From NCBI GenBank assembly GCA_014904985.1, contig MU128927.1, positions 271,107 to 335,106 on the forward strand: DNA of 64,000 nt. Reading direction: 5' to 3'. The translations under genes were made by a program, and so were the position numbers. Positions 1 to 11,654 of this stretch are shown piece after piece; the first letter of the stretch is position 1; the number at the start of each line of letters is the position of its first letter. The DNA comes from Hydnum rufescens UP504. Lineage: Eukaryota; Basidiomycota; Agaricomycetes; Cantharellales; Hydnaceae. The notes under the pieces are model-generated. The model saw only the letters and a list, made by a program, of their open reading frames with translations. It had not been told where the DNA came from and searched no databases.

Positions 1-851
1 TCTTTGAAGGTGAGTGCGAGCACTTGAAGCCTCTCATGTGGAAATGCTTATTCCCGCTGGATCCAATCAAGGCGATGCGAGCACGACTCGTGGGGATGCC
101 TACTTCGGAGACAACCATAGTTTCAATGAAACCCTTTTCCAGCAGGTGAATTCCCATTTCTCGAGACCAAGCCGGGCATGTCTCAAATTTAGTATTTGGT
201 CTATAGTTGGTGAATGCGAGCAATACGTATGGAGGCGGCAAATACAATCCTCAAGCGGCTGCAGAGATACGATGGATACGCATTCAGGACTCGATCGCCC
301 GTAATCCTACTTTCCAATTTCTCACCCCCCGTATCGATACTGCATATGTCGAGACCGCCTTCCCCTACCGATTCTGGGTTGACGGACGCCTTAACACAAC
401 CGATCTCGATCTCGATGTCGCGCGTGGTTTCTACCAGTACGGCAGATATCCCCCCGACTTCTATCGCCGAGAAGGCGCATTCGGGATCCCTGGGAATCCC
501 GGTCTTGCCCGCGATATCGCTATCCTGGCTGAGGCGCATCCGATCTCCCCGGGCCACAACGAGGGTGTCGGAAATTACGTTCTGAATCCAGAAGACTTGG
601 GACTTCGTGGAAACGTACGTTATTCATGTTTCTATTTTTGTGGCCTTGTGGTGGCGTGTATCCGTCTGATCTGTCCCCTACCCTTTGCCCTCTCAAAGAT
701 ATGCTACATATATACAAAACATGCGAACGTCACGGTCCGCTCTTTGTACCCGAATCCTCAAGGACCCTTGCGGGATGCACTCCAGGGTAACTTGAAGACC
801 TTCTACAACGCCCTAGGAGATCCGGAATGCCCACAGATACCTATGTGGTAG
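1..851 (+). CDS. Family 2 heme-thiolate peroxidase (peroxygenase-like), 3' part
   Basis: C-terminal part of a secreted heme-thiolate peroxidase of the chloroperoxidase/unspecific peroxygenase family, enzymes that use H2O2 to oxidise organic substrates. The gene runs off the left edge, so the PCP heme-ligand motif is not in view. Exons seen: up to 9, 72-145, 207-614 and 699-851, with phases that agree. The intron at 10-71 splits the catalytic E-G-D motif: Phe-Glu-G is before it and GDASTTRGDA after it. Next come FGDNHSFNETLF, the R-x-x-R-x-x-x-S-x-x-R-N-P segment, the FPYRFWVDGR and ARGFYQYGRYPPDFYR blocks and a SLYPNPQGPLR tail before the TAG stop. All are hallmarks of the family. A decayed inverted copy lies at 15883-17219. 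This copy looks functional as far as it is visible. Confidence 0.85.
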
Positions 852-1871
852 CTAGTGCCATGGCCTCAACGTTTTCCCGTCCCGCTGTAATCTTGAATTC
901 GTTAGTCAATCCAATCCTAGTGCTACTTCTCTGTCATGGGGGAACGATTGTTGCCTCGGCCTCATATCTCAGAGAAATCCAACAATTTCATTTGCTTTCC
1001 GAATTTTGGTTAAGCGCTCGAAGGCAGAGACGAGCGTCTTGGCAGCGCTAATATTGCGGAATGTGTTCATGGCATTTGCCGAATTCCGGGACATGTGCTC
1101 CGTGCTTCTCTCATCTGTCTGACTTGGACAGACAGTATGGAAAATTTTGCCCGACTGGTCGCCCCACCCATTCTTTCCAGCGCAGTGTCCTTTGATGCTT
1201 ACAAATTGCCCCTATACTACTGGTGATAAGGGCCCTCCGACGCCAAGACATTGACAAGCCAGAGGGCCCATATGAAGCTTGAAAGTTCCATATATCCACG
1301 TACCACATAATTTCGAGCGCGTGCCTTCTAGACTCTAGATGATGCATGCTGAGTGGTAGACACTTAATGGCGTTGATACTCCGTCAGATTACAGTATGGA
1401 ACACTTCGATTCCCAAAAAGTAAATTGAAGTCTGCATTCGATTAGTTCGCACTATGAAATATAGATATTTCGAGTTTCTGGACTGGCCCTTACTGAAAGC
1501 TCTGGTAGAGGAAAAACACACACTCCACACCCCCTTTCGAAGTTCCACCAACTCTATTGGCTTTCACGGTCACAGCCTTCTGCCACATCTAGACTAGGGT
1601 CCTTCAGGTTTATCAGAGTCTGCTGTGGTCCAGCCTATTATCCATCGCGTACTTTTGTAGGCAAGCGTGACAGCCAATTAGACGGTGGCACATCAAAAGT
1701 AGCAATAGAATTCCGAGTGAGGAAAATACAAAAGTGGCCTGCACGTATGCTATGCTACAAGCGATCAGGATTAATCAGCAGAGAATATCCGGGCGTAAAT
1801 CTAATGGTGATGGTGGTGCGGATACAGATGCGTGAAAGGGGGTCGAGTATAATCGGCATAATTCCGCCCCA
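852..1871. other. Intergenic, no gene recognised
   Basis: Between the convergent peroxidase and GH16 genes. Only short frames without recognisable similarity occur, and no repeat shared with the rest of the window was noticed. Confidence 0.5.
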
Positions 1872-3534
1872 TTAAACGTACACTCTCAGTGACGCAAAAT
1901 TCCAATACGAATTCACAAATGAAGAGGGGCTGTTGTTCACCTAGAATTCACAAAAGGGAATGAGTGAGACGCTAGACGCCGAAGCCAAGGAAACGCAAGA
2001 CAGACATGATCTATGAACGATAAAGAATGAGTTAATTCTAATCCGATTTCTGAAATAACAAAAACCATCACATACCGACGCATGTACTTGGGCATCCTGC
2101 AGCGGAGTAAAGGCGGGGATCACCTGCCCAGCCACCTGTGTTCGATTACAGTTAATAACAAGTGGAAATCCCTCAGACGACCGCGTACAGAAGGTCAAGT
2201 TGATCACAATGTTATGACGTCCGAACTTCGAGGAGATATCACAGGAATCATTGACAAAGACGGCCATTGGTGTTCCCCAAGTCGAAGTATCGATGCCTTT
2301 CTCTCCGTTGGCAACATTTCTCGGGGGGTTTGATCCCCGGGGCCAGAACCAGATAGAGATACGAGTCGAGGTTCGCTCCATTGCGTACCTAGAAATTCCC
2401 GCTAAGCAATTATCCGAGGCATGAATACATACATAACTGACCATCCACCACCATTCGCATTGAACCCGGGACCATAAGAGTTGGGTTGGGTTGATTTGAC
2501 CGCACAGCCTTGATTTGAGTTAACAGCCGAATTGCAGTCGCTGGAAACAGGGGAGCTGTAGAAGGCTACATATTCAGCGAGGCCCTAGTTTAATACATGG
2601 CGCGGCGCACCCTGTTTGGGGCCTACGAGGAGGCTGAGTGCACCCAGGAGAAGTATGCAAAGTCGCCAGATTGGCCCCCTGATCATTGATGCCTGTATGT
2701 GGATCGTCAGGTCAACTCACACACCTCCCAGATATCCGCGAGTCGATCACCTTCGACGATATCTATCTCTCCTGGAAGATATTAAGAACCGCAATGAGCC
2801 GATGGTCATATAATTGACGAACGGGTTGTTAATACCTTGCTGTGGCCCTGTGCCCAGTTTCAGAAAATTTGAGCAATAATAATCGACATCCGCGATCAAG
2901 CTTACTAACATGGATTTCCCACCTATCAAGTACCAGTGCACCAGTAAGTCCAAATTCTACGAGAAATAGTTGAACAGATTGCTCACAGTCCAGAATGCTG
3001 GCCACGTCCTTTGGATACAAAAGTCAGGGAGACATCAAAGTTGGTGTAAGGATTATTCATTAGGACTGACCCACAACCCTAAGTATAGCGACACCGGTCA
3101 CTATAGAGCTCTAAAAGTATGCTGGGCCACTTACTTGAGGTATGTGTCGAATATCGGCAACAACCACAGAAGTTCCGTATTGCTTGTTGCTGAGAAGGCG
3201 AACAGAATTCCGACCTGGCCCATTTGGGCGGAGAACAGAGGTGAAATCAGCCCGTAAAATAAAAGTATTCGATGAAGCGTATGTGAGGTTCAACCTCCGT
3301 GCCGTCGGCGTGTCGACGTAGCTGTGAATCTGATATCAGCCAGTAGGCATGTGACGGTTCGAAGGACACGTACTTGACGCGACCACCGGTCGGGTCGTCC
3401 CCCGCTTGGGCATTGAACCCATCGTAAAACGAGCCTCCAATGTAAGTGTCTTGCACGTTGTACTTGCCGGCACTGACCCCTCGGAGAAGTCCCAAGACGA
3501 AACTAACAAACACCACATAGACTTGGAAAAGCAT
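1872..3534 (-). CDS. Secreted GH16 beta-glucanase (laminarinase-like), microexon-rich
   Basis: Glycoside hydrolase family 16 enzyme, expected to cut beta-1,3(4)-glucans outside the cell or in the wall. Starts at 3534 with a signal peptide (MLFQVYVVFVSFVLGLLRGVSA). A 13-exon model stays in phase: 3370-3534, 3135-3329, 3071-3078, 2987-3008, 2910-2922, 2836-2847, 2751-2771, 2611-2692, 2442-2540, 2189-2388, 2076-2135, 2006-2010 and 1872-1940. It totals 951 nt, or 316 residues, normal for the family. The tiny exons rebuild the core [26 protein letters not shown], which contains the ExDxxE catalytic motif. They are followed by LATLHTSPGC, SYGPGFNANGGGWYAMER and a C-terminal VNNSPSSFVNSYWNFASLRVY. 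The 5-nt exon is the least certain; one intron from 2078 to 1941 is an alternative. A truncated copy lies at 8417-8549. Confidence 0.85.
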
Positions 3535-3981
3535 GGTCAAGGATCTTGAGGCACAGCAGGGAAGAACTCTGAACAACTGAGAAGTCAACCCCAGATTTTA
3601 TACGGAAGAAATGGAGAACATCGACTCGATCATGGAGGCTGTAGGTCGGATCATTTCCCAAGGGCTGAAGCAGTGGAAAGAAAGTCGGCGAAAAGACGAC
3701 CCCCAATGTATCATTGCCGTCTTGCGGAATACCTAGTTTCACCGGGCACGCCCATATTTGCGCTTTGATCCCCCAGACATATACCGGGCAGAAAAAAAAA
3801 AAACTCCGAGACATGGCGGGAAAAGGTTCCGGGGGTATGGCGCTAAGCAGAATTAATGTTATTAACGTCAGACAGATCCGAGGACATTCGGAGGCTAAAA
3901 AGTGCGTTGGAAACGGGTGGAACTAACAAGTACGCTCGTGACTCGAACAAACACAAAGAACAACAACAAATATGACCCGCC

Positions 3982-6471
3982 TTAAGGGTTCTCATTGTAC
4001 GCGGCGTACATGGGGTGGATATGGGTTAGAGGCATCTTGACTCCGAAATTGTTTCGTCCTCGCAGTTCTTCGAATGTATCCACGGCAGAAGGGCGACTGG
4101 CCGGTTCCTGTGCCCACATCCGCTCCAGTAACGGCCACACGGTTCGAATGTCTCTCCTTTCAGTGTCAGACAAGTTCTTCATAGTATCCGGCCCTGCTGG
4201 CCTCTTTCCCTCTTCGACGGCCCTCTGGACCTGGAAACGGGTATATTGATCCAGTGGACGAGTTCGTGTACCGAGTTCATAAATGGTCATGGCCAGTGCG
4301 TAGATATCGGTCTGAGGGGTGATATTGACGCGTTCATCGTCCCCAGATGTGATCTCAGGAGCTAGATTTCGTGGGTATCCTCCTTCGTGGGTTTTTGTTC
4401 GAGTCCGCTTCGCCTCATGCTTGATCCTGCTCAACCCGAAATCGCATAATTGAGCGTTTCCTCCCGAGTCGACCAGGATGTTTTCCTGCATGTAACGGAT
4501 CACCGTTAGCATCATCTCATGCTTTCTGAACCGAGCTGAGCGTACCGAATGAATATCACCGTGTATTACTGGTGGTACACATCCATGCAGATAAGCCAGT
4601 CCTGCGCTTGAGCCTCTTGCCTAAATAAACGTATTAGAGATGCCATATTTCCATACAAGACACTCCTACTATGTCGAAAAATCTGTCTGGCCTTGTCTTG
4701 AGGTATTCACTCGCCACTCCATGGTGCATCCAAGGCGTCACGACATTAAATGGGTGAGCCTCGTCCCCAAACACGCCAATGAGAGGCAAAACATTATCGT
4801 GACGGATATAGCGATGGATAATAATCTCGCGACGGATTATCTATTGGGGACGAGGTATTCAGCGTTATTTCTAGCAAGGAAAAGAGATGAAGATCAATCA
4901 CCTTCCTCCAATCGGGTTTGGTCATGTTTCCCCGCTGTTGAAACTGACGAATCGCGACGTCCAGGCCGTCATACGAACCGCTCCGTATCTGGGCCTCCCC
5001 ACCTTCATTTACGGCGTCGCGGATGGTGACATTATTGACGTAGAGCGACGGAGGGAGGGAGTCACTTTCGTCACTGAGATCTTGCAAGAGTTTCATGACC
5101 TTAGAACTGCGAGTATCCCGGGAGTGAGCACGTTGGTCCAGGACCTGCGTTCCAATTAAGAATATTACGAATAAATAAGGAAAACGAATATGCACCCACC
5201 GTTAGAAGTAAGTCCATGAATGCGCCAGCCTTCGCGCCACGCAACGTGATCGCGCTATCGCGCAATTCCCCTGTGGAGACGATTTTATCGATCGAGGTCG
5301 CCAGGGTACGGCCGGGAAGGGAAGTGATTGGGGCCACGGGCGTAGGGGCCAATGTTATTCTCCCGAACTCCCTCAAGAGAGAACTGATCGGATCAATAGG
5401 TGCGGACTGAAGCGTCCTGGTATATCAGGAGATTGATAATTATCCCAAGGCGACGGCATTGTTCGCGAAGACAATTGGTCTTGGGGGGACTGGATGCCTC
5501 CTGGAAGATCAGTAGGTTGATAGTTATCCTGCGGGGATGTCATGGTTCCCGTAGGCAACTGGTTTGGGGTGACTGGAAGCGTCCTGGTGTATCACGCGGG
5601 AATATCGTTGTTCGCGCAGGCAATTGGTCTGGGGGGGTATCCACTCTCGATTGATTGGCCGCGCGCGCTGCCCGTGCCATTGTCACCCTTATTTTCTGTA
5701 GACCGGTAAGGTCAGCACCCAAAGCCAGCTGTAGTTTCCCTTCCCCCATCCGAGCATCCGGCACTATGATGAAGGTATCCTGGTGAGAGCCCTGGAATTC
5801 ACGGAATAGGTTTCCCAGCTCCGCAAGTTTCGAAGAAGTATTCCCCTAGAGCACAACATTTAATTAAGACTAAGGACTGTCTGCGAAAAACACTAACAAT
5901 GAATTTCATCATTGTTTGAAGCATGGTTTTATGGGTTTTGGTAATGTAATCTGCCATTGCAGCAGCGTGTTCGATCTGGGACCGTAAATCAAAGGCGGCG
6001 AAGTCATAAAACCGCAATTGAACCTCATCTAGAGCCCTGACAATGGTTTTGCTTAGCAAGCACCACCCTCTCTGTGCACCTACTAGCAGCTTACTGTTCC
6101 CATGTCGCAGTCCCTTTAACGAGGCTAATGTGAAATGTGGATGTAGATTATGATGAGTACGCATTCGAGGAGGGAAGAGAACATACATCTCGCCGGCGGC
6201 TTTGTCAATCAATCCGAAGAAGTCCTCCGAAGCCCCCAGGAGAATGTCATAGACAAGTTTTTCATACTGTTCACATAATTTGGCCAAATGAGCCGCAGAG
6301 GCCTTGTACACATGGAAGCCCTAGCAGGTGTGGGATTGACTCCTATTGCTGTACGAGATAGTGACAAAATGAGCAGACCTCAGCCGTTTGTTTGATGCTG
6401 CCTACGCGATTCTGACGCCCCTGGTGTTGCTGAACGAGGGCGTCGATAGAACCTTGGACGGACTGGGCCAT
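3982..6471 (-). pseudogene. TKL-type protein kinase, copy A (frameshifted)
   Basis: Multi-exon tyrosine-kinase-like (TKL) kinase of the type expanded in Agaricomycetes. It starts MAQSVQGSIDALVQQHQG at 6471; exon 1 is 6379-6471 and exon 2 begins at 6320. A helical N-terminal region leads to a Pro/Gln-rich linker and a kinase domain with a Gly-rich segment (NEGGEAQI), VAIRQF where VAIK is expected, HGDIHSENILV, LCDFGLSR and NLAPE. The frame is clean at the C terminus (stop at 3982). The linker is broken by two single-base losses relative to copy B, near 5560 and 5410, both next to homopolymers. Either this copy is decaying or the sequence has indel errors. The divergent CK1-like gene starts 570 bp away. 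Substrate unknown. Confidence 0.75.
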
Positions 6472-7042
6472 GTTTCAGAGTATGTCTGGGACGGGGGGTA
6501 TTTGGGGGGGGGGGGCATCCTCCCTGGTTATAAGCGTTAGGATACGATCAAAACGCCCACAGCCTTCTTTTCAAATTCGGGTTCCACAAAAAAAAAAACC
6601 CCTGGCGATTTGACGGTATCTATAAAGCCCTATTCCAGTTCTGGAAGACGGTGCCTTAGATTCTTGACAGGGATGCAACAACAACCGGTGTCGGGTCGGG
6701 ACTCGGGACAGCGATAAGGGTACTGGCAGCGCAGGCTCGGTCGATCTATCCCACCATTCCGGGGAATTCGTTCTGTCAAGAGTGGCTATCCTCTTGTAGA
6801 TGACATTGATCGGGACTGATTTGACATAGGATTCTGTTCGCATCCAAGGATGGGGCATATAAGAGACTGTGGAATTTACCGTTTTCATCAGTCAGTATGG
6901 TGTCCTACCATACTCTTACAGTACTTCCGCAGTGTAACAACGTAAGAGGCAGAATCACCCGTGGTCGTCACGTGCACTGTCACGAGAAACAGTCCGCCCA
7001 GCGCAAGCGATAACTGGCAATACAGGTATTTGGCATACAATA
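6472..7042. promoter_or_regulatory. Shared upstream region of divergent TKL and CK1 kinases
   Basis: The 570 bp between the two start codons must hold both promoters. It has a 13-G run at about 6504-6515 just upstream of the TKL start, an A12 run at about 6588 and a TATA-like ATATAA at about 6857. The same interval in unit 2 is interrupted by the insertion at 11655-12625. Confidence 0.4.
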
Positions 7043-8416
7043 ATGGCGTCGCTACGTTCAGGTGGTCCAGTGTACAAGCTGGGCTCACTTATTGGCAAAG
7101 GCGCATCTGTAGGTACACCTAGTCCTGTGCATCACCCATCATTGAAAATACGGCACATATTACAGGCCCAAGTCTTTTATGCCACAGAGCAGACAACTGG
7201 CCAATTAGTCGCTGTCAAGAAATCTCGTGTCTCCCTGCGGGTCCAACGTACGCTTTTCCAGCACGAAGCTCGTGTCCTTCGATTGCTATGTAGTCATCCT
7301 GCTATCCCTGCGGTGCATGCCATAGGGCGGTTCAAGCATTTCGAGTATCTTGCTATGGAGCTTCTTGGACCCAGTTTGGGAGATGTCGAGGGACAACTTA
7401 ACCAGGTGTCTGTCTCACAGATTGCCGTGCAGATGGTGTGTGCTTCTCTGTTGGATTATTATTTAATGACACTGAGTCTCTACGTCTAGCTTTCAGCTTT
7501 AGAATATATCCATTCTCACGGTCTTGTTCATCGTGATATCAAGCCAGACAATATTCTATTTTCTTCTCAAGATCAAGGTCAGATTCGTTTAATTGACTTT
7601 GGCCTGGCACATCAGTACGAGCGCGAAGCGCGGTCTGTTGGTCCAACCTCAGAGCCGGATTTTGTCTTGGGAACTTTACCCTATGCGAGTCTAAATGCAC
7701 ATCAAGGGCTGCGTGCGTGGCCCAGCCGAAGTCAATCTCATTATGAGATGCTGACTTCGGTTGGTTAGCTTTGACTAGACGAGACGATCTTGAATCCCTT
7801 GCCTACAGTCTCTTTTCGATTCTCCTGGGCCGTCTTCCCTGGAACAAGCCACATATTGCAACGAGCACCCCTCGAAGTGTCAGACGCTGCGTTTACGCAA
7901 CAAAGCGAGCCTGGTCTGGTGTAAGGCTCTCGAAAGGGTATGATAGGGCATTTGGACAGTTCCTCGATGAAATTCGTAATTTAGGGTTTGATGAAATGCC
8001 GCTGTACAATCAATGGCAAGGTGTGTTTACCAGCATCGCAGACCTTCTTGGATCGTCCTCCACACCAAGTTCTGATGCCGAGAAGGTTGCCGGTAAGTTA
8101 CTGGCTCTGGCTGGGATCTTGATTGAAGCCAGTTTTTATCGGTACTAGCTGTCAAAGTCACTCAATCCAATATCTCCAAGTCCGTGGAAAAGCCAGAACC
8201 ACTGCCCTTCATTGTCAAGCCAGGTCAACTCATCTATGCGCAAGTGCTTCCGAGACTTACGGTCGAAGGCTATACCTTCGGTCAAGGAGACTCATCTTAT
8301 TGGCTAGATCCTTCACTATCCGAAGAAGCATGGCCCACAGTAGCACGACCTGCAGTAGTCTTGCAGGTATCTCGAAATTGGCGGGGAAAGGTCATCGTTA
8401 AGCTCGCCCCAATCAC
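7043..8416 (+). pseudogene. CK1-like kinase, copy 1, 3' end lost at duplication breakpoint
   Basis: Casein-kinase-1-like Ser/Thr kinase, nearly identical to the intact copy at 13046-14612. Visible blocks are [11 protein letters not shown], the catalytic-lysine block [37 protein letters not shown] and the CK1-specific [14 protein letters not shown]...GRLPW. Introns begin after GKGAS, after QIAVQM and after the Ala-His-Gln-Gly-Leu block. The coding sequence matches copy 2 up to KLAPITR at about 8416 and then runs into antisense GH16 sequence at the breakpoint, so the last 40 or so residues are replaced by unrelated ones. The kinase domain itself is complete, so a chimeric product cannot be excluded. 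Confidence 0.8.
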
Positions 8417-8549
8417 CCGCTTGGGCAAAGAACCCATCGGAAAACGAGCCTCCAATGTAAGTGTCTTGCACGTTGTACTTGCCGGCACTGACCCCTCGGA
8501 GAAGTCCCAAGACGAAACTAACAAACACCACATAGACTTGGAAAAACAT
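8417..8549 (-). pseudogene. GH16 beta-glucanase 5' remnant
   Basis: Second copy of the start of the GH16 gene: signal peptide beginning MFFQVYVVFVSFVLG, then KYNVQDTYIGGSF and a truncated AQAGD. The reading frame ends at the duplication breakpoint, about 45 codons in, where it meets the antisense of the CK1 gene. No catalytic residues remain. Confidence 0.9.
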
Positions 8550-8893
8550 GGTCAAGGATCTTGAGGCACAGCAGGGAAGAACTCTAAAAAACTGAGAAGC
8601 AAACCCCAGATTTTATACGGAAGAAATGGAGAACATCGACTCGATCATGGAGGCTGTAGGTCGGATCATTTCCCAAGGGCTGAAGCAGTGGAAAGAAAGT
8701 CGGCGAAAAGACGACCCCCAATGTATCATTGCCGTCTTGCGGAATGCCTAGTTTCACCGGGTACACCCATATTTGTGCTTTGATCCCCAGACATATACCG
8801 AAAGGCTAAAAAGTGCGTTGGAAACGGGTGGAACTAACGAGTACGCTCGTGACTCGAACAAACACAAAGAACAACAACAAATATGACCCCGCC

Positions 8894-11400
8894 TTAAGGG
8901 TTCTCATTGTACGCAGCGTACATGGGGTGGATATGGGTTAGAGGCATCTTGACTCCGAAATTGTTTCGTCCTCGCAGTTCTTCGAATGTATCCACGGCAG
9001 AAGGGCGACTGGCCGGTTCCTGTGCCCACATCCGCTCCAGTAACGGCCACACGGTTCGAATGTCTCTCCTTTCAGCGTCAGACAAGTTCTTCATAGTATC
9101 CGGCCCTGCTGGCCTCTTTCCCTCTTCGACGGCCCTCTGGACCTGGAAACGGGTATATTGATCCAGTGGACGAGTTCGTGTACCGAGTTCATAAATGGTC
9201 ATGGCCAGTGCGTAGATATCGGTCTGAGGGGTGATATTGACGCGTTCATCGTCCCCAGATGTGATCTCAGGAGCTAGATTTCGTGGGTATCCTCCTTCGT
9301 GGGTTTTTGTTCGAGTCCGCTTCGCCTCATGCTTGATCCTGCTCAACCCGAAATCGCATAATTGAGCGTTTCCTTCCGAGTCGACCAGGATGTTTTCCTG
9401 CATGTAACGGATCACCGTTAGCATCATCTCATGCTTTCTGAACCGAGCTGAGCGTACCGAATGAATATCACCGTGTATTACTGGTGGTACACATCCATGC
9501 AGATAAGCCAGTCCTGCGCTTGAGCCTCTTGCCTAAATAAACGTATTAGAGATGCCATATTTCCATACAAGACACTCCTACTATGTCGAAAAATCTGTCT
9601 GGCCTTGTCTTGAGGTATTCACTCGCCACTCCATGGTGCATCCAAGGCATCACGACATTAAATGGGTGAGCCTCGTCCCCAAACACGCCAATGAGAGGCA
9701 AAACATTCTCGTGACGGAGATAGCGATGGATAATAATCTCGCGACGGATTATCTATTGGGGGACGAGGTATTCAGCGTTATTTCTAGCAAGGAAAAGAGA
9801 TGAAGATCAATCACCTTCCTCCAATCGGGTTTGGTCATGTTTCCCCGCTGTTGAAACTGACGAATCGCGATGTCGAGGCCGTCATACGAACCGCTTCGTA
9901 TCCGGGCCTCCCCACCTTCATTTACGGCGTCGCGGATGGTGACATTGTTGATGTAGAGTGACGGAGGGAGGGAGTCACTTTCGTCACTGAGATCTTGCAA
10001 GAGTTTCATAACCTTAGAACTGCGAGTATCCCGGGAGTGAGCACGTTGGTCCAGGACCTGCGTTCCAATTAAGAATATTACGAATAAATAAGGAAAACGA
10101 ATATACACCCACCGTTAGAAGTAAGTCCATGAATGCGCCAGCCTTCGCGCCACGCAACGTGATCGCACTATCGCGCAATTCCCCTGTGGAGGCGATTTTA
10201 TCGATCGAAGTCACCAGGGTACGGCCGGGAAGGGAAGTGATCGGGGCCACGGGCGTAGGGGCCAATGTTATTCTCCCGAACTCCCTCAAGAGAGAACTGA
10301 TCGGATCAATAGGTGCGGACTGGAAGCGTCCTGGTATATCAGGAGATTGATAATTATCCCAAGGCGATGGCATTGTTCGCGAAGACAATTGGTCTTGCGG
10401 GGACTGGAAGCCTCCTGGGAGGTCAGGAGGTTGATAGTTATCCCGCGATGTCATAGTTTGCGTAGGCAAATGGTTTTGGGGGGACTGGAAGCGTCCTGGT
10501 GTATCAGGAGATTGATAATTATCCCGCGGGAATATTGTTGTTCGCGCATCCAATTGGTTTGAGGGGGTATCGACTCTCGATTGATTGGTCGCCCGCGCCG
10601 CCCGTGCCATTGTCACCCTTATTTTCTGTAGACCTGTGAGGTCAGCACCCAAAGCCAGCTGCAGTTTCCCTTCCCCCATCCAAGCATCCGGCACTATGTT
10701 GAAGGTATCCTGGTGAGAACCCTGGAATTCATGGAATAGGTTTCCTAGATCCGCAAGTTTCGAAGAAGTATTCCCCTAGAACACGACATTTAATTAAGAC
10801 TAAGGACTGTCTGCGAAAAACACTGACAATGAATTTCGTCATCGTTTGAAGCATGGTTTTATGGGTTTTGGTAATGTAATCTGCCATTGCAGCAGCGTGT
10901 TCGATCTGGGACCGTAAATCAAAGGCGGCGTAGTCATAAAACCGCAATTGAACCTCGCCCAGAGCCCTGACAATGGTTTCGCTTAGCAAGCACCACCCTC
11001 ACTGTGCACCTGCTAGCAGCTTACTGTTCCCATGTCGCAGTCCCTTTAACGATGCTAATGTGAAATGTGGATGTAAATCATGATGAGTACGCATTCAAGG
11101 AGGGAAGAGAACATACATCTCGCCAGTGGCTTCGTCAATCAATCCTAAGAAGTCCGCGGAAGCCCCAGGAGAATGTCATAGACAAGTTTTTCATACTGTT
11201 CACATAATTTGGCCAAATGGGCCGCAGAAGCCTTGTACACATGGAAGCCCTAGCAGGCATAGGATTGGCTCCTATTGCTGTACGAGATGGTGACAAAATG
11301 AGCTGACCTCAACCGTTTGTTTGGTGCTGTCTACGCGATTTTGACGCCCCTGATGTCGCCGAACGAGGGCATCGATAGAATCTTGGACGAGCTGGGCCAT
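8894..11400 (-). pseudogene. TKL-type protein kinase, copy B (one frameshift in exon 2)
   Basis: Copy of the gene at 3982-6471; start at 11400, stop at 8894. The linker is intact here (frame at 10014-10694) and holds about three 28-residue repeats built on DNYQ(S/P)PD(I/L/T)PGRFQSPQ. It continues into GELRDSAITLRGAKAGAFMDLLLT. The kinase domain has the same features as copy A: VAIRQF instead of VAIK, HGDIH, DFG and APE. A one-base loss in a C run near 11165 (CCCC against CCCCC in copy A) shifts exon 2 and gives an early stop. The two copies are thus broken at different places, and a sequencing error in a homopolymer is possible. Confidence 0.75.
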
Positions 11401-11654
11401 GTTTCAGAGGATATCTGGGATGGGGCGTATTTGGGGGGGCATCCTCCCTGGTTATAAGCGTTGGGAGACGATCAAAACGCCGCAGTCTTCTCTTTCAAAT
11501 TCAGGTTCCAAAAAAAAATTATCTCCTGGCGATTTGACTACCTATTATGAAGGGCTTTATTTCAGTTTTGGAAGATGGTGCCTTAGATTCTTGACAAGGA
11601 TGCAACAACAACCAGTGTCGGGTCGGGACTCGGGACAGTGGTAAGGGTATTTGG

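Larger units (their letters stand above)
3397..8416. repeat. Segmental tandem duplication, unit 1
   Basis: Left unit of a direct duplication. It carries the GH16 5' end, TKL kinase copy A and most of the CK1-like kinase. Unit 2 starts at about 8417 in the same order and orientation and is highly similar. Differences include an extra stretch of roughly 95 bp at about 3790-3890 that unit 2 lacks, a 13-G run at about 6504 against 7 G in unit 2, and absence of the hAT-like insertion. Confidence 0.95.

Noticed and set aside
55..80. Peroxidase with Gln-Gly-Asp replacing the catalytic Glu-Gly-Asp
   Set aside because: The apparent Gln codon is the end of an intron (10-71). The exon before it ends in TTT GAA G, which restores Glu.
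2110..2136. A 27-nt intron in the GH16 C-terminal part
   Set aside because: Reading straight through keeps the frame and gives a family-like sequence, so no intron is needed.
5540..6311. Several short separate genes on the minus strand
   Set aside because: They are exons and read-through introns of TKL kinase copy A, matched one-to-one by copy B.
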